From contig JAFGEZ010000010.1 of assembly GCA_016931295.1 (NCBI GenBank), positions 1 through 64,000 on the forward strand: a stretch of 64,000 nucleotides of DNA, in the 5' to 3' direction. Positions 40,155 to 49,200 of the stretch are shown piece after piece (the first letter of the stretch is position 1; each line of letters starts with the position of its first letter). Position numbers and translations under genes: made by a program. The notes beneath the pieces were generated by a model that was not told the DNA's origin, did not search any database, and saw nothing but the letters and a program-made list of their open reading frames with translations. Source of the DNA: Candidatus Krumholzibacteriota bacterium (GTDB lineage: Bacteria > Krumholzibacteriota > Krumholzibacteriia > Krumholzibacteriales > Krumholzibacteriaceae).

Positions 40155-41486
40155 TCAGCGGCCGATGTTCAGCTTCTGCCCGGGCCGGATGCGCGATCCG
40201 TCGCCGAGGCCGTTCAGCCGTCGCAGTTCCGTCACGCTGATCCCGTAGCGTCGCGAGATCCCCCAGAGCGTTTCACCCGCCGCGACCGTATGCGTGACGC
40301 CCGCCGCCGCGATCGTCCCGCCCGCCGGGGGGGCCTCGCCGAGAAACGCGACCACGCCATCGGCGATCGCCTTCGCCATCTCCTCGAGCACGTCCCGCCT
40401 GCCGAGGAGCTTCGCGTCGCGCCGGTTGGTGAGATAGGCCCCCTCGACGAGGATCGCCGGCATCGTGATCCCCCACAGCACGCTGAAATTGGCCTGCTTG
40501 ACGCCGCGGAAGGGGATATGCGCGCTCTGCCGCAAGCGTTCGCCGACGCGTTCGGCCAGCACGGACGAGCGATGCATCGTCTCGTTCCTTCGGAAATCCG
40601 AGATGATCGAGGTGACGTCCTCGCCCATGCCGGCCGCCGACTCGCCGCTCTCGCGCGCCTCGATGAACCGGTTCTCGCGCTCGGCGACCGAGGCGGCGTT
40701 GCGGTCGGTGGCCCCCTCCATCGAGAGGAAGTAGACCTCCGAGCCGCGGGGACGGCTGCTCTCGCTTCCATTGAAGTGGATGCTGACGAAGCAGTGCCCG
40801 CCGTGGCTTCTCGCGATCTCGACGCGCCGGAGCAGGTCGACGTCGTAATCCCCCGTGCGCGTCATGACGGCGCGGCACCCCTCGTGCGCGTCGATCCCGG
40901 CGGCGACCATGCGCGCGAGCTGGAGAGCGAGCTGCTTTTCCGGCGGGGCGTAGCGCGTGCAACTGCCCGGCTTGCTTCCGCCGTGGCCCGGGTCGATGAT
41001 GACGATGCGGTCGCCGCTGCCGGCGATCCGCGCCGCCTGTTCGGCGCGATGCCGCCGCTGCTCCACCGTCAGCACCTTCTTCACGTCGACGACGATCCGG
41101 TACGGCAGGTTCCGGTTGGGTTGGAGCGCGAAATGCGTATAGGGTGCGTCGCTCGGCAGGTCGAGGACGATCTGGGCCCGCGAGCGGAGCTGGTTGACGC
41201 GGACCCGCTCGACCACGCCGTCGCCGATCTCGAGCGGCTTCACCGATTCGGAGAACCGGCCGTCGGGGATCTCGATCACGATGCGGTGGGGATGGTCGAG
41301 GACGCGGACGTCGTAGGAGGACTCGCCGCTCATGTCGAGGACGATCCGCGTGTGATCGGGAGCGGTCCAGTGCCTGATCCGGCCGACCTGGCGCGAGGAC
41401 GGCGGCGTCTCCGCCCACGCGGATACGGCCGGTCCCGCCGCCAGCGCGGCGAAAGCAAGGATGATCGCCGGAATCCTCCCGTTCAC
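40155..41486 (-). CDS. N-acetylmuramoyl-L-alanine amidase with AMIN and LysM
   Basis: The 443-residue exported enzyme cleaves the amide bond between muramic acid and the peptide stem. Order: signal peptide, AMIN domain (about 35-130), Amidase_3 (about 165-390) with zinc ligands in IIDPGHGG, PPEKQ, SIHFNG and the catalytic Glu in VEGAYLTN, then LysM (HTVAAGETLWGISRRYGIS to the end). GTG 41486 is supported by the promoter at 41533-41561 and AAAGG upstream. It heads a group with ybbR. An AmiC-like role in cell separation is inferred. Confidence 0.94.
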   Translation of the reverse strand: MNGRIPAIILAFAALAAGPAVSAWAETPPSSRQVGRIRHWTAPDHTRIVLDMSGESSYDVRVLDHPHRIVIEIPDGRFSESVKPLEIGDGVVERVRVNQLRSRAQIVLDLPSDAPYTHFALQPNRNLPYRIVVDVKKVLTVEQRRHRAEQAARIAGSGDRIVIIDPGHGGSKPGSCTRYAPPEKQLALQLARMVAAGIDAHEGCRAVMTRTGDYDVDLLRRVEIARSHGGHCFVSIHFNGSESSRPRGSEVYFLSMEGATDRNAASVAERENRFIEARESGESAAGMGEDVTSIISDFRRNETMHRSSVLAERVGERLRQSAHIPFRGVKQANFSVLWGITMPAILVEGAYLTNRRDAKLLGRRDVLEEMAKAIADGVVAFLGEAPPAGGTIAAAGVTHTVAAGETLWGISRRYGISVTELRRLNGLGDGSRIRPGQKLNIGR

Positions 41487-41532
41487 GTTCCGCAGCCTTT
41501 CTCCCGGATCGCGCGCATCGACGTGCCGTTCG

Positions 41533-41561
41533 AGTCTACGCGTTCGATCCGTTCGGGGCAA
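41533..41561 (-). promoter_or_regulatory. Promoter of the amidase-ybbR group
   Basis: Minus strand -35 TTGCCC (41556-41561), a 17-bp spacer and -10 TAGACT (41533-41538). The predicted start near 41526 lies upstream of GTG 41486 and excludes an in-frame upstream codon at 41561. Confidence 0.6.
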
Positions 41562-41585
41562 GGGCGTTCACGGGTCCGCGGAGCG

Positions 41586-42500
41586 TCAGTCGAAGTAGAC
41601 GCCTTCCGGGATGACGTACTGGAGGGGATCGCGGTGGACTTTCCGGAAGAGCACCTCGTAGTGCAGATGCGGGCCGGTGGAACGACCCGTGTTCCCGACG
41701 AGCCCGATCGTCTCCCCCCGCTTCACGCGCTGCCCCCGTTTCACGAGCATCTTCGAGAGGTGGCCGTACCTCGTCTTGAAACCGTTTCCGTGGTTTATCT
41801 CGACCTCGAGGCCGAAGCTCCCGTTCTTTTTCGCCATCGTGACGATGCCGTCGGCCGTCGAGATGACCGGTTCCCCGGTGCGCGCGTGGTAATCGACGCC
41901 GAGGTGACGGGTGATCCTGCCGCTGAAGGGATCCATGCGGCGGCCGAACCGGCTGGAGAGGTACCCGCCGCGGAGCGGGCGGATCGACGGCGTCGCGTCC
42001 CGCATCTCCGCCTCCTTCTGGAGCAGATCGACGATCTCCTCGTAGGAGGCGAGCTCGAGTTCGCTCTGCCTGATCATCTTGTCGAGATCCTCGGCGATGT
42101 CCGCGCCGAACAGGTCGGAGCCGGAGAGATCGACCGGTCCGGCCGGTTCCGGTCCTCCCACGCCCACCTGCCAGACGTCGTCGGAGATCGGATCGAGGTT
42201 GGCGAGAAGACGCGCGCGGTTCTGGAGGGTGAAATTCGCCGCCATCCGGTTCTCGAGGTCGGACACCTCGGCGCGCAGGCCGGCGAGCCGCGAACGGAGG
42301 CGGGCGTTCTCCTCCTCGAGGGCGGCGACCCGCCTCGCGTCGCCCGCCTCGCCGGCGAGACGGCCGATCGTGACGATCGCCGTGCCGAGGAGGATGACGA
42401 CCGCGACGGCCAGACCGGCGGCCACGCGCCGGTGGATGCGGAAGCTCCGCACGCCCGCGTTGCCCCGCCTGACGTAGAGGAATGTGAAATACCTGTCCAT
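41586..42500 (-). CDS. M23 (LytM-like) peptidase with coiled coil
   Basis: The 304-residue protein has one N-terminal membrane helix (about 27-47), a coiled coil (RVAALEEENARLRSRLAGL, about 55-95) and a C-terminal M23 domain. The metal ligands are visible: H-L-G-V-D, and HLH in GPHLHYEV, with YGHLS between. All catalytic residues are present, so it may cut peptidoglycan cross-bridges or, like EnvC/NlpD, help activate amidases; an amidase gene is adjacent. It has its own promoter and follows the rpoD terminator. Confidence 0.93.
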   Translation of the reverse strand: MDRYFTFLYVRRGNAGVRSFRIHRRVAAGLAVAVVILLGTAIVTIGRLAGEAGDARRVAALEEENARLRSRLAGLRAEVSDLENRMAANFTLQNRARLLANLDPISDDVWQVGVGGPEPAGPVDLSGSDLFGADIAEDLDKMIRQSELELASYEEIVDLLQKEAEMRDATPSIRPLRGGYLSSRFGRRMDPFSGRITRHLGVDYHARTGEPVISTADGIVTMAKKNGSFGLEVEINHGNGFKTRYGHLSKMLVKRGQRVKRGETIGLVGNTGRSTGPHLHYEVLFRKVHRDPLQYVIPEGVYFD

Positions 42501-42544
42501 CGCTGTCGGCCGCTCCTGGTCCGCGCCCCGTTTTCTCGGGGGTG

Positions 42545-42573
42545 AAACTACGGTCGGAGATGTCTCATGTCAA
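42545..42573 (-). promoter_or_regulatory. Promoter of the M23 peptidase gene
   Basis: Minus strand -35 TTGACA (42568-42573, context GCTTGACA), a 17-bp spacer and -10 TAGTTT (42545-42550), placing the start near 42538, about 38 nt before ATG 42500. Confidence 0.75.
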
Positions 42574-42625
42574 GCGAAAACGCGGCATCCGCGCACAACA
42601 CTGCAAGGGGTGTTCCAGTCGGCAG

Positions 42626-42657
42626 GAAAAAGGCGGAGGACATCGGGTCCTCCGCCT
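42626..42657 (-). terminator. Terminator after rpoD
   Basis: An 11-bp perfect stem (42631-42641 with 42647-42657), a five-base loop, then a T run (TTTTTCC) on the minus strand. Confidence 0.92.
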
Positions 42658-42683
42658 CGCATCGTTCCGGCCGGTCCGCCGAC

Positions 42684-43547
42684 TCAGCTCTCCACGTACC
42701 CCTTGAGGTACTTGCTCCGGGTGCTGTGGCGGAGCCGGAGGATGGCCTTTTCCTTTATCTGGCGTATGCGTTCCCTGGTGAGGTTCATCTTCTTGCCGAT
42801 CTCCTCGAGCGTCAGGGGCTCTTCCCCCTCGAGCCCGAAGTAGAAGGACAGGATCGCCTGCTCGCGATCGGTGAGCGTACCCAGCGCCTTCTGCATGTCC
42901 TCGCTCAGGGCGTTCGTGTAGGTCATCTCGTCGGGCGGCTCCTGGTTGTCGTCCGCGAGGTAGTCGACGAGGCTGTTCTCTTCCTGGTCGTTGTTGAAGG
43001 AGGCGTCGAGGGACAGATGGCTGTTCGCGATCTGCATCGTGTCCCGGACTTCTTCATTGCTGAGATTCAGCTTCGCGGCGATTTCCTCGACCTCGGGTGC
43101 CCTGCCCAGTTCCTGGTCGAGCTGACGCGCGACCTTGCCGATCCTGTAGAGTGTGCCCGCGCGGTTCAGCGGCAGGCGCACGATGCGGGACTGCTCCGCG
43201 AGCGCCTGCAGCATCGCCTGGCGGATCCACCATACGGCATAGGAGATGAACTTGAATCCGCGCTTCTCGTCGAACCGGTGAGCCGCCTTGATCAGGCCCA
43301 TGTTGCCCTCGTTGATCAGGTCGGCGAGGGACAATCCCTGGTTGACGTACTGTTTCGCGATGGAGACGACGAAGCGCAGGTTGGCCTTGACGAGCGCGTG
43401 CAACGCCTCTTCCTCGCCCTTCCGGATCCTGCGGGCGAGTTTCCGCTCCTGCTCGCGTGTAAGCAGCGCCGTGTTGTTGATCTCTCTCAGGTAGAGGTCG
43501 AGAGAGCGCTCGCCCAGGTAATCTCCGTCTCGGCTTTCGGGATACAT
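42684..43547 (-). CDS. rpoD: Principal sigma factor RpoD/SigA (short form)
   Basis: The 287-residue sigma-70 has regions 1.2 to 4.2 but no region 1.1, as in Bacteroidetes RpoD (also about 287 residues). Region 2 reads NLRFVVSIAKQY, LINEGNMGLIKA, FKFISYAVWWIRQA; region 4.2 reads LTLEEIGKKMNLTRERIRQI. It directs RNA polymerase to housekeeping promoters; the TTGACA/TAnnnT promoters in this window are its likely targets. A strong promoter of the same type lies 270 nt upstream, suggesting autoregulation or a regulated leader. Monocistronic, with its own terminator. Confidence 0.94.
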   Translation of the reverse strand: MYPESRDGDYLGERSLDLYLREINNTALLTREQERKLARRIRKGEEEALHALVKANLRFVVSIAKQYVNQGLSLADLINEGNMGLIKAAHRFDEKRGFKFISYAVWWIRQAMLQALAEQSRIVRLPLNRAGTLYRIGKVARQLDQELGRAPEVEEIAAKLNLSNEEVRDTMQIANSHLSLDASFNNDQEENSLVDYLADDNQEPPDEMTYTNALSEDMQKALGTLTDREQAILSFYFGLEGEEPLTLEEIGKKMNLTRERIRQIKEKAILRLRHSTRSKYLKGYVES

Positions 43548-44069
43548 CGCATCCCCTTCCTACTGATAACGTAACTCACTGAGGCCGTTCTGGCAAGGCC
43601 TGCTTATTATACGAATTCGCCAGATGTCGTGTTCCCTTCCCGAACGACCCCTTCTCCGTTTCACGGGCTCGAGGCGTCTGTCCTGCCCGCCTCTATACAC
43701 TTGTACACCCGTAATGCGGAATCGTTCTTTTTTAGCGGTGGGGGTCCTGGAAAGGTACCTCTGGCGAATGTATCGATTGACTGTACCTGTGTCCTGACAC
43801 CAATTACAGTGCCAAAGTTTACATAAAAAATTCCACTATGTCAAGCATCAATATGGGGAAAAGGAAGACCGATTCACGGCCCGCTGCCCGGAAGTGCCGG
43901 CATAGCCGCCACCATAATCATAATATCTGCCTATTTCTCTCTTTTCCTGCCGATTCCTGCCCCGAAGACCTTTCCGGGGATCGTCGGGCCCGGGCGCCGA
44001 GGTGCTCCTCGCCCGGCAGGATCGGTAGCCCCGCGGACCGTCGCGACAGCCCGGATTACCCCCGCACCG
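43548..44069. other. rpoD leader and upstream spacer
   Basis: No gene is seen in this 522-bp, relatively AT-rich stretch. It contains the rpoD promoter (43816-43844) and a leader of about 260 nt. A perfect TATAAT lies at 43606-43611 on the minus strand without a good -35, so it may be a second, activator-dependent promoter. At about 43965-44035 there are GC-rich hairpins downstream of the 44070 gene but no T tract. Confidence 0.5.
43816..43844 (-). promoter_or_regulatory. Promoter of rpoD
   Basis: Minus strand -35 TTGACA (43839-43844, context GCTTGACA), a 17-bp spacer and -10 TAAACT (43816-43821). The leader to ATG 43547 is about 260 nt. Confidence 0.8.
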
Positions 44070-44432
44070 TCACGACCCGGGGCTCTCCTCGCCGTTTTCT
44101 TCCGCCGCCGCGCTCTCCTCCTCGCCGCGCTTCTCTTCCCGTATCGACTCGATCTCGCGCTCCTTGACCAGCAGGTCCTCCTCGAGCTTCGTGATCTCCT
44201 CGACGATCACCTTCACCCGTTCGTCGCGGGCGATGACGCCACCGCGCTTCTCGACGGTGACGAGGTCGTACACGCGCCCCCCGAGTTCGGCGAGGTGCTT
44301 CTCGATGGTGCGGTTGATGCCCGCCATCTCCACCTTCTTCTTGCCGATGCGGGCCAGTTCGTCGGTCTTGTCGTAGGCAGCGCCGTACAGCTCGACCAGG
44401 TTCTTCTTCACTTTCTCCCAGAGCGTATCCAT
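44070..44432 (-). CDS. Small coiled-coil protein
   Basis: The 120-residue hydrophilic protein has no signal peptide or membrane helix. A helical N-terminal region (LWEKVKKNLVELYGAAYDKT) is followed by GGRVYDLV and a coiled coil (VKVIVEEITKLEEDLLVKE), ending in a Glu-rich tail. Similar small proteins occur in FCB bacteria with unknown role. ATG 44432 has GGGGGAG upstream. It lies head-to-head with lpxH, 114 bp apart. Confidence 0.7.
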   Translation of the reverse strand: MDTLWEKVKKNLVELYGAAYDKTDELARIGKKKVEMAGINRTIEKHLAELGGRVYDLVTVEKRGGVIARDERVKVIVEEITKLEEDLLVKEREIESIREEKRGEEESAAAEENGEESPGS

Positions 44433-44464
44433 CGGCTTCTCCCCCGTCCCGTTCCGGTTTTCCC

Positions 44465-44493
44465 TTGATATCTCCCGGTCGCTCTGTCATATA
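44465..44493 (+). promoter_or_regulatory. Candidate promoter of lpxH
   Basis: Plus strand -35 TTGATA (44465-44470), a 17-bp spacer and -10 CATATA (44488-44493); TATATC two bases later is an alternative. About 54 nt before the GTG start. Confidence 0.45.
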
Positions 44494-44546
44494 TCCGGCA
44501 TCGTGCGACCGGGGCGACACGCCCCCAGACGAACGGAGCCGATCGC

Positions 44547-45305
44547 GTGGGAGCGACAGTCTATTTCGTTTCGGACACCCATTTCACATACCACAGCGAC
44601 GCCGGGGATGAAAGGGAAAAGCGGGCAGCCTTTCTCGACTTCCTGGAGGGCGTGCGCGGCGCCGATCGTCTCTATCTCGCCGGCGACATCTTCGACTTCT
44701 GGTTCGAATACCGCCACGTCGTCCCCGCTCATTACACCGATATCCTCGGCGGACTCGCCCGCCTGCGCGAATCGGGCACCCGGATCATGGTGATGGAGGG
44801 AAATCACGACGGCTGGTTCGGCCCGTACCTGTCCGATGCGTACGGATTCGAGATCCTTCCCGCGGTCGTGGAGCTCGAGCTGCAGGGGCGGCGCATCGTC
44901 CTCACGCACGGCGACACGGTTTTGCCCGGCGACATCGGCTACAAGATCCTCCGCGCCGTCATACGGAGCCGGCCCGCCGTCTCGATAGCCCGCCTGCTCC
45001 ACCCCGACCTGCTCTTCTGGCTCGCCGGCCGTTTCTCGCGCGCGAGCAAGAACTTCACCCACGCGAAGACCGAGCGGCACGCGCGCCGCGTCCGCGGGAT
45101 CGCCCCGGCGCGGTTCTTCGATCGCGGCAACGACGTCTTCGTCATGGGACACGTGCATCTCCCCTGCATGGACATCCACGAGGAGGGGCTCTTCGTCATG
45201 CTGGGAGACTGGGAGACGCACCGCTCCTGGCTGCGCCTCGAGGACGAACGGTTCTCACTGCATTTCTACGGGCGGCCGGGAAAGATGCTCAGGGAGAACC
45301 GGTGA
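44547..45305 (+). CDS. lpxH: UDP-2,3-diacylglucosamine pyrophosphatase (LpxH-like)
   Basis: The 252-residue metallophosphoesterase carries all five metal motifs: SDTHF, GDIFDFW, GNHDGWF, HGD and GHVHLP. LpxH cleaves UDP-2,3-diacylglucosamine to lipid X in lipid A synthesis at the inner membrane, so it points to an LPS-bearing outer membrane. The length fits (E. coli 240). The start is GTG 44547. One of only two plus-strand genes; its 3' end overlaps the convergent PorV-like gene by 40 bp. A related phosphoesterase of other substrate is possible. Confidence 0.88.
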   Translation: MGATVYFVSDTHFTYHSDAGDEREKRAAFLDFLEGVRGADRLYLAGDIFDFWFEYRHVVPAHYTDILGGLARLRESGTRIMVMEGNHDGWFGPYLSDAYGFEILPAVVELELQGRRIVLTHGDTVLPGDIGYKILRAVIRSRPAVSIARLLHPDLLFWLAGRFSRASKNFTHAKTERHARRVRGIAPARFFDRGNDVFVMGHVHLPCMDIHEEGLFVMLGDWETHRSWLRLEDERFSLHFYGRPGKMLRENR

Positions 45306-46189
45306 CTGTCGCCGAGGTCGAACTCGATCGGCAGATAGGCGTAATCGAACCGGAACCGGTCGTAGCGGACACCGAGTCCGAGCGTCGCGCCCTGGACGTA
45401 GTAGTTCCCCTTGTAGCCGACACGCACCGAGACGATCCGCCGGTAGGTGTACTCCGCCCCGACGTGGAGCTTCAGATCCTCGCTGTCGTTCTCGATGACG
45501 GCGTCGGTGGCGACGATGAGCGCCCCGCGCAGCCGGGCGTCGTCGCGCCGGTAGGAAGCGCCGACGCGCATCTCGATCGGCGGGTAGAACTTCTCCTCGA
45601 CGAATTTCGCCTGCGGTCCGAAGTTGAGCAACGAGGCGGCGAGTGAGAGCCCCTCGATCATCGTCCGGTGCGCCACACCGATATCGACGGCCCAGCCGGT
45701 GGCGGACTCGAAATCGATCTTCTCGTAGATCAGTTTCGCCGCCAGGCCGACGGCGAGGTTCGGGAGGACGTCCCGGGCGTATCCGACCGACGCGGCGAGA
45801 TCGTACGGCGCGAACGTCCCGTCCGGCGTGAGCGTGGGGAATTGCCCGTACCGGTCCATGTCGCCGTAGTAGAGGCCGGTGAAGTTGAAGCCGACCGTGC
45901 CGCCGAACATCTCGCTCGCCACCGATACCTGCTCGAAACGGATGTCGGCGATCCACTCCGAATGGGAGAGATTGAGCTCGATGCCCTCGACGGCCGCCAG
46001 TCCCGCCGGGTTCCACGTCAGGCCGGTGGCGTCGTCGGCGACGGCGGTGAAGGCCTCGCCCATCCCCGCCGCGCGCGCTCCGTTGCCGAGTCGCAGGAAG
46101 ACGAAACCCGCCGTGCCCGGTTCCCCCGCCCGCGCGGCCGGGCAGAGGGCGGCGAGTACCGATATGACGATCAGCGTTCGACGGATCAT
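45266..46189 (-). CDS. PorV/PorQ-like outer-membrane protein
   Basis: The 307-residue protein has a signal peptide and the signature LGNGARAAGMGEAFTAVADD with WNPAGL, typical of PorV/PorQ-family barrels, then about 14 beta-strands ending FSLSIFPGRP. In type IX secretion PorV carries cargo to the attachment complex. ATG 46189 is fixed by GGGAGG upstream and by the promoter at 46220-46248, which lies downstream of the alternative in-frame codon 46231. It follows the M6-like secreted protein gene, a possible cargo. Its 3' end overlaps lpxH. Confidence 0.83.
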   Translation of the reverse strand: MIRRTLIVISVLAALCPAARAGEPGTAGFVFLRLGNGARAAGMGEAFTAVADDATGLTWNPAGLAAVEGIELNLSHSEWIADIRFEQVSVASEMFGGTVGFNFTGLYYGDMDRYGQFPTLTPDGTFAPYDLAASVGYARDVLPNLAVGLAAKLIYEKIDFESATGWAVDIGVAHRTMIEGLSLAASLLNFGPQAKFVEEKFYPPIEMRVGASYRRDDARLRGALIVATDAVIENDSEDLKLHVGAEYTYRRIVSVRVGYKGNYYVQGATLGLGVRYDRFRFDYAYLPIEFDLGDSHRFSLSIFPGRP

Positions 46190-46219
46190 GATTCCTCCCG
46201 TGACAGTCGCCTTCGTACG

Positions 46220-46248
46220 ATAATAACCCATCGTGGGCGCAGAATCAA
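46220..46248 (-). promoter_or_regulatory. Promoter of the PorV-like gene
   Basis: Minus strand -35 TTGATT (46243-46248), a 17-bp spacer and -10 TATTAT (46220-46225); leader about 24 nt containing GGGAGG. Confidence 0.7.
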
Positions 46249-46267
46249 TCCTTACGGGTCCCGGAAC

Positions 46268-49200
46268 TCAGCGGATGACGGCGAATTTCCTCGCGCCCCG
46301 CCACGAGCCCTCCTCGCTCAGGACCTCGAGCACGCAGATATAGATCCCCCCCGCCATCGCGTCGGTCGAAACGGTCATCTCGAAGGGGACACGGCTTCCC
46401 GCCGCCCACGAGTGCCGCCGTGCCTCGTCGAGCACCGGTTCCCCCTGGACCGTGAGGATCCGCAGACGGACGTCGGCGGGCCGGTGAACGTCGACGCGGA
46501 TCGTCACCGTCCCCCCCGTTGCCGGGTTGGGATAGACGACGAAGGACCGTTCGTCGACGAGACCTTCGGCGGGATCGGTGGCGGCCGCCGGCTCCAGGCG
46601 CGAACCGCCCGACGCGTCGCGCCGGTAGCACCGCCACTCTTTCCCGCCGGGTTCGGAGAGGGGCAGTTCGTAGCGCGTCAGCACGGTGCGCGACGCGCCC
46701 GGTCCGATCCCCGTCTGTCCGGCCGAGGCGATCGTTCGCTCGTCGCCGGCGGCGAAGAGGTACCGCGCGTCGCCGTTTCCGAGAAGCACGGCGGGGGACG
46801 ATCCGCCGGCGCCGCCGCCCGGCAGCGGCCAGCCGGCGACAGACCGCCCGTCCGTCTCGAGCGCGTAGAGGTCCCCCGCGGCCGAGAAGACGATCTCCGC
46901 CGCGCCGTCGCCGTCCACGTCGGCGATCACCGGCGGGGCCGGAAGCGTGTCCGCCTCGAAGGAGAGGGCCTCCCCGGGGATCGCCCCGGGCCAGCCGAAG
47001 AGGGTCGAGCCCGACGGCGACACGAGCCGGAAATACCCCCGGTCCCGGAACGCCGTCTCGGGCAATCCGTCGCCGTCGACGTCGGAGAGCGCGGCCGACG
47101 AGAGGTCTCCGTCCACCGAAACGAGGTACCGCCGCGTTTGCATGCCGTCCGGCGAGTAGACGAGGAGTCCGCTTTGCGCGCGGGGCCAGATCATGTCGTC
47201 GGCGCCGTCCCCGTCGATGTCCGCGACGGCCGGCGCGGGCAGGGGCGGCACGGGCGTCGCCGGACCGATCCCCTCGCCCTGCCAAATGCACACGCCCTCG
47301 TCTTCGAAGCCGAGGACGACGGCGTAGAGCACGTTGTACCGGGACGAGGCCATGAAGCAGATCCCCTCGAGCGTATCCGGGGCGGCCTGACCCGTGAAGC
47401 GGATACGCGCCGGGTCGGTGAGGACGGCGGCGAACTCCCGGCCGGTCGAGAACCGGACGACGCGCGGTGCGACCTGCTCGAGATCGCCGGCCGCCGGCAG
47501 GTCGTACCCGGCGATGTACACGTGGAGCGTATCGCCGCGCGTCGAGGAGACGACGCCGATCTCCGGGTTGTCGTCGCCGTCCGCCTCGAAGACGACCGGC
47601 GCCGTCACCAGCGAGTCGGCGAGCGTGAAACTCCCCGGCGTCGCGTCGTCGTCGATCGGGTGGAACGATCCGTCCGCGTCGAACGCGAGAAGACGGCACC
47701 CCCGGGCGACGGCGTAGATCTCGGGAGAGCCATCGCCGTCGGTATCGGCGACGACGGGCGATCCCGCCCACAGGGCCCCGGGCACATGCACGGTCTCGAC
47801 CGACGCTGCCCAGTCGGCGCTCGACGCGGCGCGCACGATGTGGACGTACCCCGTGTCCGCGAGGAGGACGAGTTCCTCCAGGCCGTCGCCGTCGAGATCG
47901 GCCGGCACCGGGCCAAGCAGTCCGGCGAGCCCCTCGACCGCCGCGTCGGTCCGCGGCAGGGCCCCGACGAACCGGACGTCGAAGGTCACGGCAGGCGCGG
48001 CGGCCGGGATGCCATCGAGCAGGACGCCGGTCGGTACGCCGCTGTTCGCGAGACTCGACGGGGCGGTCGCCGGTCCGAAGGCGACCGCCGATCCCGCTCG
48101 GAAGGAGTCGAAATAACTGCCGAACGCGTAGGCGCCGCCGGGACGATCGAGATCCTGTATGCCGTCCGCCTCCTCGAGATCGACTCCCTTTCGCCCGGGC
48201 TCGTCGTTGGGCCGGCCGCCGGCCGCGAGACGCTCGAGGATGACCCGTTCGTCGACGTGCCATACGTAGATCCCCGACCCCGTCGACGTCCGCTTGATGC
48301 CGTCGATCGTCTCCGAGGGGTTGGTGGTCGCCGTGAGAAAGAAATCGAACTCGGCGCCGAGAAGCGTGTCCTCGTTGTCCGGGACGCCGGGCAGCCCGCC
48401 GATATCGCCGAAATCGAAGATGCCGTCGAGATCGGCGTCGTGCAGACGGTTGACGACGAGGAAGTACTCGTGCGCGCTCACCGGTATGCGGATCAGCGAC
48501 GTGTCGGCCGCGCCGGGGCTGTTGCAGTCGCCGAGGCGGACGCGGGCGTCGGTTGTCACGTCGACCGCGTCGAGCCAGCCCATCAGGTACCGGTGGAAGG
48601 CGCAGGGAAAGGCGGGGACGAATCCGGCGGCGTTGTAGAGACCGTAGCTCATGAGACCGAAGGAGCCGATCCCCTGGGAGTCGGGATAGGAGGACGGCGT
48701 CGTGTCGAAGAGGGGGACCATCCCGAGCCGCAGCCCTACCTGGTAGGCGTAGATGCCTATCGCGCCGTAGATATAGCCGTCCTGCGAGGCGTCCTCCGGC
48801 CAGACCATGAGATTGTCCACGAAGACGGTATCGGCCCCCCGCCGGTCGTCGGTGGGAATGCCCGGCGTGCCGAGCGTGTCGGCGAGGATGGCCGCCATCT
48901 CGTTCGGATCGATGAATCCCGACCAGAGCTGCCGGGCCGAGTCGCCGACGAAGTCGGTCTCCTGCCCCGCGCCGGCGTGTATCACCGCAACGCCGTCGTA
49001 GCGGGCGAAATCGATCGCGTCGTCGACCGCCGGGACGAGCTCCATCAGCAGTTCGGCCATCCGCGCGTCCCAGGCGCCGTCCTCGCCGTAGTACGCCTCG
49101 GAGCGGGAGAGGACCGTGATCCCCGGCGCGAGATCGCAGCGCAGCGCGAAGCGGCCGCGCGAGGCGCCGTCGAAGTACTCGCGGAGATGCCTGAGTTCGT

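Noticed and set aside
38937-42545. Open frame of 1202 codons on the plus strand
   Set aside because: Antisense to ybbR, the amidase and the M23 gene, all with clear families; composition is not protein-like.
43785-43820. Possible sigma-54 promoter before rpoD (TTGGCACTGTAATTGGT)
   Set aside because: The -24 half fits, but the essential GC of the -12 element is GG, and a far better sigma-70 promoter overlaps it.
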